Positions 15,474 through 25,387 of a DNA stretch of 64,000 nt are shown here, piece by piece (the first letter of the stretch is position 1; each line of letters opens with the position of its first letter). A model generated the notes under the pieces. The model saw only the letters and a list, made by a program, of their open reading frames with translations. It did no database searches and had not been told where the DNA came from. This DNA comes from JAXMCI01 sp046349435 (lineage in GTDB: Bacteria; Pseudomonadota; Alphaproteobacteria; Dongiales; Dongiaceae): the NCBI GenBank assembly GCA_046349435.1, contig JAXMCI010000003.1:248001-312000 (forward strand), given 5' to 3'. A program made the position numbers and the translations under genes.

Positions 15474-16597
15474 ATCGTCAGGCCGCGGGCGGCGAGCTCG
15501 GCCCGTGCCTCGCCGACGCGGTCGACGGCGATGCGGCCCTCGAGCCAGCCGGCCAGCTCCTGCAGGCCGTTGTCGAGGCGGTAGCGCGGCTGGTAGCCGA
15601 GCAGCGACTGGGCGAGGCCGATATCGGGAAAGCAGTGCCGGATGTCGCCGACCCGGCACTGGCCGGTGACCTCCGGCTCGATCGCGACGCCGAGCACGCG
15701 GGCCACCTGGCGCGCCGCCTCGCGCACCGTGCTGGCGCGGCCGCTGCCGACGTTGATGGCGCGGCCGACCGCGGCGTCGACGTCGAGCGCCAGCCGGCAC
15801 GCCGCGGCGACGTCGGCGACATGGACGAAGTCGCGGCGCTGCCGCCCATCCTCGAAGAGCAGCGGCGGCTTGCCGTTGAGCAGGCGCGAGGCGAAGATCG
15901 CCAGCACGCCGCTATAGGGGTTCGACAGCGCCTGGCGGCGGCCATAGACGTTGAAGAAGCGCAGCGCCACGGTCGGGATGTCGTAGGCGCTGCCGGTCAC
16001 CAGGCAGAGCCGCTCCTGGTCGTACTTGGAGAGCGCGTAGACGCTCATCCGCGAGGGCGGCTTGCTCTCCGGCGTCTGCACCGGGGTCAGCGGCCGGCCC
16101 TCGCCGTCGGCGAGCTCCCACTGGCCGCGCTTCAGCGCCGCGACGCTGCGCTCGGCCGCCGGCACGGGGCTGCCGTCGGCGGCGCGGTAGAGACCCTCGC
16201 CGTAGATGCTCATGCTCGAGGCGACGACCAGCCGGTCGAACGGCCGGCGCCGCGCGCGCTCGATCATCGCCTCGAGCAGCACCGCCGTGCCGATGTTGTT
16301 GACGTCGGTGTAGTCGGCGATCTCGTACATGCTCTGGCCGACGCCGACGCGCGAGGCGAAGTGGAAGACCGCGTCCGCCCCGGCGAGCGCCCGGCGCACC
16401 GTGTCGGCGTCGCGCACGTCGCCGACCATCAGCTCGACCTCGTCGTCGAGATAGTCGGGCGGGGTGCGGTCGGCGCCGTGGATCTGGGGATCGAGGTTGT
16501 CGAGCGCCCGGACGCGATAGCCGCACCGCAGCAGGTCGTCGGCGCAGTGCGAGGCGATGAACCCGGCTCCGCCGGTGATGAGGACGGTCTTGCTCAT
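15470..16597 (-). CDS. NAD-dependent sugar epimerase/dehydratase, extended SDR
   Basis: A 375-aa extended SDR and the first gene of the minus-strand glycan cluster. GGAGFIASH is at residues 9-17, Ser128 in SSMSIYG, and Tyr187/Lys191 in YALSKYDQE. The C-terminal substrate region includes FFNVYGRRQALSNPYSGVLA and DFVHVADVAAACRLALDV. It has an insertion with PVQTPESKPPS before the catalytic Tyr. Similar proteins are dTDP-glucose 4,6-dehydratase-like or UDP-sugar epimerases. A TATAAT box lies about 66 bases upstream on the same strand. Confidence 0.87.
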   Translation of the reverse strand: MSKTVLITGGAGFIASHCADDLLRCGYRVRALDNLDPQIHGADRTPPDYLDDEVELMVGDVRDADTVRRALAGADAVFHFASRVGVGQSMYEIADYTDVNNIGTAVLLEAMIERARRRPFDRLVVASSMSIYGEGLYRAADGSPVPAAERSVAALKRGQWELADGEGRPLTPVQTPESKPPSRMSVYALSKYDQERLCLVTGSAYDIPTVALRFFNVYGRRQALSNPYSGVLAIFASRLLNGKPPLLFEDGRQRRDFVHVADVAAACRLALDVDAAVGRAINVGSGRASTVREAARQVARVLGVAIEPEVTGQCRVGDIRHCFPDIGLAQSLLGYQPRYRLDNGLQELAGWLEGRIAVDRVGEARAELAARGLTI

Positions 16598-16976
16598 GAT
16601 CCAGTCGAAGCTGTGGCGCGGGACGGGCTGAAACGGCCTGGCTTGGCGGTAGTGAATAAGGAATTATATCCTAGGCGGCGGGAGGGTGGGGAGGGTCGCG
16701 TCATCTCGCTGCTGCCCGGCCGGCTTCCTGGGGGTGCTAACTGCCGTCAGGTAAAAACGTTCACGGCCACGCCAAAAAAGAAAGTTGCTGGAGGCTGTCG
16801 CAGCCGCCGCGGCCGCGGCGCTGCCGTGCGAGGGTGGACCCCGAGCGAGGTGGAAATGGCTGGCGCGGCACGTTACCTATAGCGTAGCGGGCCAGCGACC
16901 CGGCCGCGTGCGGCGACCCTCGCACGCCTCGGGAACGGCTGCGACCCGCCCCTGTTGCAGGTCGGAGGGAAGGGTG
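16598..16976. other. Divergent intergenic region between glycan cluster and hsp20-lon
   Basis: The 379-base gap holds the candidate cluster promoter near 16665, an A-rich stretch at 16775-16792, a GC-rich low-complexity run, and TTACCTATAG near 16874 that could be part of a plus-strand promoter. GGAGGGAAGG just before 16977 is a strong ribosome binding site. No gene is supported here. Confidence 0.5.
16663..16668 (-). promoter_or_regulatory. Candidate -10 box for the glycan cluster
   Basis: A perfect TATAAT on the minus strand lies in a short AT-rich patch (16650-16672) within otherwise GC-rich DNA, upstream of the first cluster gene. No good -35 hexamer is visible at 16-18 bases. The assignment therefore rests on the hexamer, the patch and the position. 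Confidence 0.4.
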
Positions 16977-17395
16977 ATGTCCGCCAATCAATCCCGCGAC
17001 TGGATGTGGGCCGAGGCCTGCGAGCTGCTCGATCGTGCCGAGCGGCTGCACCGCCAGTTCTTCCAGCCTGTGCCGGCGCGCGCCGCGCAATGGCAGCCGC
17101 CGGTCGACGTCTTCGAGACCGACCGCGCGCTGTGGATCATGGTCGCCCTGCCCGGCGTTTCCGCCGAACATGTCGAGATCGTCATCCAGGGTGCCGTGCT
17201 GATCGTCGCCGGCGTGCGCGCCCTGCCGCACCAGGCGCGCGGCGCAGCGATCCGCCGGCTGGAGATCCCGAGCGGCCGCTTCGAGCGGCACGTCGAGCTG
17301 CCGCCCGGCAACTTCGAGGTGATCGAGCGAAGCTTCGCCAATGGCTGCCTGCTGCTCGGGCTGGGCAAGCTCGGCCGCGAGCGGGGGCTGCCCTG

Positions 17396-17396
<1 letters not shown>
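16977..17396 (+). CDS. Small heat-shock protein, Hsp20/alpha-crystallin family
   Basis: A 139-aa protein with an alpha-crystallin domain from about residue 40: PPVDVFETDRALWIMVALPG, then RRLEIPSGRFERHVELPPGN and ANGCLLLGLGKL in place of the usual ANGVLxIxLPK ending. Hsp20 proteins hold unfolding proteins for refolding or removal. The ATG at 16977 follows a strong GGAGGG site; the longer frame from 16785 lacks one. The stop shares a base with the lon start (TGATGG), so chaperone and protease are made together. A short N-terminal arm and a near-absent C-terminal IxI motif are unusual. Confidence 0.88.
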
Positions 17397-19885
<2,489 letters not shown>

Positions 19886-19898
19886 GCCTGCCGCCGCG

Positions 19899-22190
19899 AT
19901 GACGCGCCGGCGGGGCCGTGCCCTGGCGGGTGCCGCCCGGCTCGGGCTGCACCTCGCCCGCCGCATGCTGCGCCATCCCCTGCCGGCGCCGACCGGGCTC
20001 GCCGACCGGCTGGCGGCGATCCCGCCGGACGGCTGGCCGGTCGAGCGGCCGGTGACCATCCACTGGGACGACCACCAGGTGCCGTTCGTCGAGGCCGAGA
20101 GCGACGCCGATTGCGCGGTGGCGCTCGGGCTGGTGCACGCCCATCTCCGCCTCGGCCAGATCGAGCTGCTGCGCCGGGTGTCGCAGGGGCGGCTGGCCGA
20201 GCTGGTCGGCGAGCCCGGCCTCGCCATCGACCATGCGCTGCGCATCCTCGATCCCGGCCGCGCCGTGCCCGCCATCCTCGCCGCGCTGGCGCCGGCGACG
20301 CGCGCCTGGCTGGAGGGCTTCGCCGCCGGGCTGACCCACTATGTCCGCCACGTCCGCGAGCTGCCGCACGAGTTCCGCCTGCTTGGCATCGGGCGCGAGC
20401 CCTGGACGGTCATCGATCTGCTGCGGCTGGCGCGGCTGGCCGCGGCCGACGTCAACTGGATCGTCTGGCTCCGGCTGCTGCAGCTGCCCGAGACGGCCGA
20501 CTGGCAGCAGGCCTGGGACCGGCTGACCGAGGGCGCGGCGCTGCCGGTGCCGAGCCTGGCGGGCGCCGCGCCGGCTGGCGCCACGACCAGCGCCGACTGG
20601 CTGGCGGCACTGCTCGCCGCGTTCGGCCGACCGGGCAGCAACTCGGTGGCAGTGGCGGCGGGGCGCAGCGCCGGCGGCGCGGCGATGATCGCCAGCGACC
20701 CGCATCTCGGGATCTGGCTGCCCAACCTCTGGCTGATCGCCGGCTACCGCTCGCCCAGCTACCATGTGGTCGGGCTGATGATCCCCGGCGTGCCGGTGGT
20801 GGCGCTCGGCCGCAATCCGTGGATCGCCTGGGGCGGCACCAGCCTGCATGCCGCCAGCAGCGAGCTCTACGACGTCTCGGCCGAGCCCGCGGCCGCGTTC
20901 CGGGTGCGGCAGGAGCGCATATCCGTGCGCTGGCGGGCGCCGGTCACGGTGACGATCCGCGAGACGGCGCTCGGGCCGGTGCTCTCCGACGCGCCGATGC
21001 TGCGGCCGCGGGGCGGGCGCAGCATCGCGCTGCGCTGGGTCGGGCACCGGCCGAGCGACGAGATCGGCGCCATGCTGGCACTCAACCGGGCGCGCGACTG
21101 GGCCGGCTTCAACGCCGCGGTCGAAGGCTTCGCCATCCCCGGCCAGAACCTGCTCTATGCCGACACGGCCGGCCATGTCGGGCAGGTCATGGCCGCGCAC
21201 CTGCCGCGCCGCCCGCCGGACTCGGCGGCGCAGCTGATCTCGACGCCCGATCTCGCCCGCTACTGGGACAGCTTCGCCACAGCGGCCGACCTGCCGCGGC
21301 AGCACGACCCCGCTGCGGGGTTCGTCGCCTCGGCCAACGACCGGCCGGCCGCCACGCCGGTCCCCATAGGCCACATCTTCTCCACCGCGGACCGGGTGTG
21401 CCGGCTGCGGGAGCTGCTCTCCGGCCCGGCGGCGGTGACCCGCCAGGCGCTGGCTCGGCTGCAATGCGACGTGCAGCTCGGCGCCGCGGTGGCGCTGCGC
21501 GACCTGCTGCTGCGGCGGCTGGACGAGATCGGCGGACGGCAGGACGGCGCGCGACGTCGCCGCCTCCTCGCCGCGCTGGCTGAGTGGCGCGGCGACTACG
21601 CCCCGGACTCGCGCGGCGCGCTCGCCTTCGAGCTGCTCGTCTACCATCTCGCCCGCGGGCTGATCGACGGCCGGCGGCTCGCCGCCTACGGCGCGCTGTG
21701 GCAGTCGGGCGCGCTGATCCGGGCGGACCTGTCGCAAGTGGCGAGCCCGGCGCTCGCCGTCGCGCTCGATCGCGCCGTCGGCCGGGCGGCCGCCGCCTTC
21801 CGCCGCTACGCCGACTGGGGCGACATGCACCGCCTCTCGCTCGACCACCCGCTCGGGCTGCTGCCGGTGCTGGGCCGGCGCTACCGCTTCGGGCGCCACC
21901 GGGCGGGCGGCAGCACCGACACGGTGATGAAGACGGCGCACGGCCCGGCCGGCCGGCGCCACGCCACGCGCTTCGGCGCCTGCGCCCGGCACATCTCCGA
22001 CCTCGCCGACCTCGACGCCAACTACTTCGTGCTGCTCGGCGGCCAGGATGGCTGGCTCGGCAGCAGCACCTTCCTCGACCAGCTGCCGCTCTGGCAGCGC
22101 GGCGAGCATGTCGAGCTGCCGCTGCGGCTGGACACGGTGCGGGCCCGCTTCCGCCACCGCACGCTGCTCCGCCCGCCGGCGCCGCGGTGA
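19899..22190 (+). CDS. Penicillin acylase family protein (Ntn hydrolase)
   Basis: A 763-aa member of the penicillin G acylase family, N-terminal nucleophile hydrolases that cleave amide bonds of acylated compounds such as beta-lactams and acyl-homoserine lactones. The precursor is expected to cut itself before Ser247 in RPGSNSVAVA, leaving an alpha chain of about 246 residues and a beta chain. Further beta-chain motifs are ASDPHLGIWLPNLWLIAGY, GVPVVALGRNPWIAWGGTSL and, near the end, SAHGPAGRRHATRF-like residues. A hydrophobic start is weak, so export is uncertain. The stop overlaps the next start (GTGA). The substrate is unknown. Confidence 0.87.
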   Translation: MTRRRGRALAGAARLGLHLARRMLRHPLPAPTGLADRLAAIPPDGWPVERPVTIHWDDHQVPFVEAESDADCAVALGLVHAHLRLGQIELLRRVSQGRLAELVGEPGLAIDHALRILDPGRAVPAILAALAPATRAWLEGFAAGLTHYVRHVRELPHEFRLLGIGREPWTVIDLLRLARLAAADVNWIVWLRLLQLPETADWQQAWDRLTEGAALPVPSLAGAAPAGATTSADWLAALLAAFGRPGSNSVAVAAGRSAGGAAMIASDPHLGIWLPNLWLIAGYRSPSYHVVGLMIPGVPVVALGRNPWIAWGGTSLHAASSELYDVSAEPAAAFRVRQERISVRWRAPVTVTIRETALGPVLSDAPMLRPRGGRSIALRWVGHRPSDEIGAMLALNRARDWAGFNAAVEGFAIPGQNLLYADTAGHVGQVMAAHLPRRPPDSAAQLISTPDLARYWDSFATAADLPRQHDPAAGFVASANDRPAATPVPIGHIFSTADRVCRLRELLSGPAAVTRQALARLQCDVQLGAAVALRDLLLRRLDEIGGRQDGARRRRLLAALAEWRGDYAPDSRGALAFELLVYHLARGLIDGRRLAAYGALWQSGALIRADLSQVASPALAVALDRAVGRAAAAFRRYADWGDMHRLSLDHPLGLLPVLGRRYRFGRHRAGGSTDTVMKTAHGPAGRRHATRFGACARHISDLADLDANYFVLLGGQDGWLGSSTFLDQLPLWQRGEHVELPLRLDTVRARFRHRTLLRPPAPR

Positions 22191-23731
22191 TCGACGCGAC
22201 GCCGGTGCTGCGCCTCTACGCCCGCCGGCGGCTGGCGGCGCTGGCCGCGCTCGATCCTGTGGCCGCGCAGGAGCGCCAGCTGCTGGCGCTGCTGGCCCGG
22301 GCCCGCGACACGCGCTTCGGCCGGGCGCACGGCTTCGCCCGCCTCGGCAGCGTCGCCGACTTCCAGAAGGCGGTGCCGCTGCGCCGCTACGAGGAGTTCT
22401 GGCGGGAGTGGTGGCAGCCCGCCTTCCCGCGGCTCGACGGCGTCACCTGGCCCGGCCGGATCCCCTATCTCGCCACCACCTCGGGCACCACCAGCGGCAT
22501 CAGCAAGTACGTCCCGGTATCGCCGGCGATGGTGCGGTCGAACCGCCGCGCCGCCCTCGACCTGCTGGTGCACCATCTCGCCAACCGGCCGGAGAGCCGC
22601 ATCCTGGGCGGCCGCAACTTCATGCTCGGCGGCAGCGCGGCGCTGGCCCGCCAGGCGCCGGGGGTGACCAGCGGCGACCTCAGCGGCATCGTCGTCAACG
22701 AGGTGCCGGCCTGGGCGCGGCCCTGGTACTTCCCGCCGCGCCGGCTGGCGCTGATCGGCGACTGGGAGGCCAAGGTCGCCGACCTCGCGCCGCGCTCGCT
22801 GGGTGCCGGGATCCGCTCGATCAGCGGCACGCCGAGCTGGCTGCTGCTGTTCTTCGAGCGGCTGGCGGCGCTCCGCCCCGACCGGCCGCCGGTGCTGGCG
22901 AGCTGGTATCCGCGGCTCGAGATGATCGCCCATGGCGGCGTCGCCTTCGCTCCCTATCGCCGCCGCTTCGCCGCCCTGCTCGAGGGCAGCCGCGCGGAGC
23001 TGCGCGAGGTCTACCCGACCAGCGAGGGGTTCGTCGCAGTGGCCGACCGCGCCAGCGGCGAGGGCCTGCGCATGATCCTCGACAACGGGCTGTTCCTCGA
23101 GTTCGTGCCGGTCGGCGAGCTCGATGCCGCCAGCCCGACCCGGCACTGGCTCGCCACGCTGGAGACCGGCATCGACTACGCGCTGGTGCTCAGCAGCTGC
23201 GCCGGCCTCTGGTCTTATGTCCTCGGCGACGTGGTGCGGGTGGTCGGGCGCGACCCGCCGCGGCTGGTGGTGGCCGGCCGGACCTCCTACTTCCTCTCCG
23301 CCTTCGGCGAGCGGGTCGACGGCGAGGAGATCGACACGGCGGTGACCGCCGCAGCGGAGGCGGTCGGGACGACGGTCAGCGACTACGCGATGGGGCCGCT
23401 CTACCCGGCGGCGCCGGGGGAGCGCGGCGGCCACCTCTTCGTCGTCGAGCCCGACCGGCCGCTGTCGCCGGACGAGCAGGCCCGCTTTCTCGCCGTGCTC
23501 GACGCCACGCTGGCGCGGCTCAACCTCGACTACCGCGACCACCGCGCCGGGGATTTCGGCATGCGCCCGCCGGCCCTGCTGGTCGCACCGCCCGGCGGCT
23601 TCGCCGCCTGGATGAAGAGCCAGGGCAAGCTCGGGGGACAGCACAAGGTGCCGCGGGTGATCGCCGACGAGGGGCGGCTGCAGGAGCTGGCGGGGTTCGT
23701 GGGTCGGCTGCCATGGGAATGCCGCAGGTGA
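22187..23731 (+). CDS. GH3 auxin-responsive promoter family protein (acyl-adenylating)
   Basis: A 514-aa protein of the plant GH3-like family within the adenylate-forming enzymes, which join carboxylic acids to amino acids via acyl-AMP. The ATP-binding motif is YLATTSGTTSGISKYVPVSP, with a second nucleotide motif REVYPTSEGFVAV and a C-terminal subdomain with YVLGDVVRV and SAFGERVDGEEIDTAV. It starts with GTG overlapping the acylase stop by four bases. The pair may make and break the same amide linkage, though this is inference. Bacterial GH3 homologs are mostly uncharacterised. Confidence 0.86.
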   Translation: MIDATPVLRLYARRRLAALAALDPVAAQERQLLALLARARDTRFGRAHGFARLGSVADFQKAVPLRRYEEFWREWWQPAFPRLDGVTWPGRIPYLATTSGTTSGISKYVPVSPAMVRSNRRAALDLLVHHLANRPESRILGGRNFMLGGSAALARQAPGVTSGDLSGIVVNEVPAWARPWYFPPRRLALIGDWEAKVADLAPRSLGAGIRSISGTPSWLLLFFERLAALRPDRPPVLASWYPRLEMIAHGGVAFAPYRRRFAALLEGSRAELREVYPTSEGFVAVADRASGEGLRMILDNGLFLEFVPVGELDAASPTRHWLATLETGIDYALVLSSCAGLWSYVLGDVVRVVGRDPPRLVVAGRTSYFLSAFGERVDGEEIDTAVTAAAEAVGTTVSDYAMGPLYPAAPGERGGHLFVVEPDRPLSPDEQARFLAVLDATLARLNLDYRDHRAGDFGMRPPALLVAPPGGFAAWMKSQGKLGGQHKVPRVIADEGRLQELAGFVGRLPWECRR

Positions 23732-23822
23732 GATGCCGCAAGCCCAATCTCTGCACGTGAGGATGTTTCCCGTACTTCTATGGAGCTTATCGAATTGGGG
23801 CTGAATTATGGTTTGTTCCGAT

Positions 23823-23850
23823 TGACGAAGTGCACTCCGGTCTGCATTAT
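23823..23850 (+). promoter_or_regulatory. Candidate promoter for the polysaccharide lyase gene
   Basis: TTGACG at 23823-23828 and CATTAT at 23845-23850 are spaced 16 bases apart, 30 bases before the likely start, in an AT-rich gap. The -35 matches five of six consensus positions and the -10 four of six. No experimental support exists. Confidence 0.4.
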
Positions 23851-23880
23851 TGTTCCATCTGGCGACCGGCTGCATTTGAA

Positions 23881-24993
23881 ATGGGTAGCAAAATGTCGTG
23901 CGTGTCACGTTCTGTTGTTGCCGGGGTGGCTGTCCTGCTCTCGTCGTTGGCATGGGCCGTGCATGCGGATCAGATGTCCGATGGCTTCGAAGGTCAGCTG
24001 CTGGATAAGAGCAAGTGGTGGGATGGACAGATACTAGCAAGCCAGTATTCGATAGCTGCCCCTGGCCGCTGTGGCCTGCATGCAATAAAAGTCACAGTTG
24101 CGGACGGCATTACATCCGACGCCTGCGATGCGGAATGCCAGAGAGCAGAAATTCGCGTTGCATCGGGTCACTGGCCACTTTATGGCGACGTCTCATGGTA
24201 CAGCTTCAGCTTTCGCGTTGATGGCGACTTGCCGACGACCGGCAGCGATCGGACAGTGATTGGTCAATGGAAGGCGCCGACCGACAACAGCCCATTCGTG
24301 GCACAGCGATTCGACAATTCCGTGTTCCATATCACTATCCAGGATGCCGACACTCGTATCCTGGTGGCCAAAGCCGAGGGTGATCCTGGCCGGGTTCGGC
24401 TGTTTGAGGCTCTTGTATCGTCGCTTAGTCGAAACTCGTTGCCGGCCGTGGAGGCTCTCGAAGCCATCCAGGCGATGTGGTTGCTGGCGAAGAGTGCGCC
24501 TGCGGTGCTTCGCCCGCTCGAGTTGCCCGATGCCGCTCTGGAGTCGCTGGTCTCGCGCCTGGGCGTCCCTCCGGGATTGCGAGATCAGTTGTCGGCCCGT
24601 GCGATCGTGGGATTGATCGGGGAATTCAGCTTCCTCGCCGATATCGCGCTTTATATGGGGCCAAGTTCCGCAACGGTGGAGCGAAATGAAGGGGCCACAT
24701 TGCCTGACCCGAGGAAGGGCTGGACAGATATGAAGTATCGCATCCGCGGAGGTCGCCAGGACAACCAGTGGCCGCCTCAGCAGGAGGGCCAGCTTGATGT
24801 CTGGGCAAATGGCAACCTGGTAGCGACGGTACGCGGCAACCTCAGCTACAAGAGCAAGAGCGACTCCGTCGGTCAGGGGCAGTATTTCAAGTTCGGGATC
24901 TATCGAAAGCTGATTCCGGGAGCTATCAATCTGTACTTCGATGAGTTCCACCAGGGCAGCTCCGAGCAGCAGGTCAAGATGTCCTGCCCCTAG
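23881..24993 (+). CDS. Secreted polysaccharide lyase, heparin lyase I-like
   Basis: A 370-aa secreted protein. Residues 1-29 look like a Sec signal peptide (SRSVVAGVAVLLSSLAWAVHA, cleavage before DQM). The mature part resembles the jelly-roll polysaccharide lyase family (Pfam 'Polysacc_lyase'): DGFEGQLLDKSKWWDG, RAEIRVASG, WYSFSFRVDGDLP, VIGQWKAP, then QLDVWANGNLV and KFGIYRK...INLYFDEF. About 110 residues (168-278), probably helical, split the fold. Codon use is less GC-rich than the flanking genes, which suggests acquisition. The start is uncertain: ATG 23881 or 23893, neither with a strong binding site. It may cut an acidic polysaccharide outside the cytoplasm. Confidence 0.72.
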   Translation: MGSKMSCVSRSVVAGVAVLLSSLAWAVHADQMSDGFEGQLLDKSKWWDGQILASQYSIAAPGRCGLHAIKVTVADGITSDACDAECQRAEIRVASGHWPLYGDVSWYSFSFRVDGDLPTTGSDRTVIGQWKAPTDNSPFVAQRFDNSVFHITIQDADTRILVAKAEGDPGRVRLFEALVSSLSRNSLPAVEALEAIQAMWLLAKSAPAVLRPLELPDAALESLVSRLGVPPGLRDQLSARAIVGLIGEFSFLADIALYMGPSSATVERNEGATLPDPRKGWTDMKYRIRGGRQDNQWPPQQEGQLDVWANGNLVATVRGNLSYKSKSDSVGQGQYFKFGIYRKLIPGAINLYFDEFHQGSSEQQVKMSCP

Positions 24994-25387
24994 AAGATGC
25001 GGGGCGAGATGCAGAGGCACGTGCAATGCGGGCCAGATAGAAGCTGGAGCGGGTGAGCTCCCGGTTTCCGGTGTGCCTCCGTGTGTACGCGGCGTGACAT
25101 CATGGTCGAGTCGAGCGAGTTTGATTGACGGATGGTGCCAGAGCCCTTCAGCTGGGGTTCTGTGGGCGGCCGCCGATACCGCTCGGCCCATCGCGCCGGC
25201 CGCCGGGTGTCAATTGTGGCCCGGCTTGGCCCCGCAGCGATGAACGCGGCCGCTGGTGGATGGGGGCTGCGGCCGGACGGCTGCCGATGAAGCGAGCCAA
25301 TCAGACTTCCTCCGAACCCCAAACGGGCTATTGTTACTCCCGGTACTGTTCGACATTCGAGCTTTGGGCCCGAGGGAGATTGACCGG
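24994..25387. other. Intergenic region before the BTAD regulator
   Basis: A 394-base gap with no convincing gene. A small hairpin (GGAGC/GCTCC, 25046-25061) lies within outer 7-base arms GAGGCAC and GTGCCTC (25014-25079), a possible transcript end for the lyase. An AT-richer stretch at 25325-25365 may hold the regulator's promoter, but no clear -35/-10 pair is seen. Confidence 0.4.

Noticed and set aside
25256..25387. Longer regulator start at 25256
   Set aside because: No ribosome binding site precedes it and the extra residues have no family match; GTG 25388 has GAGGGAG in place.
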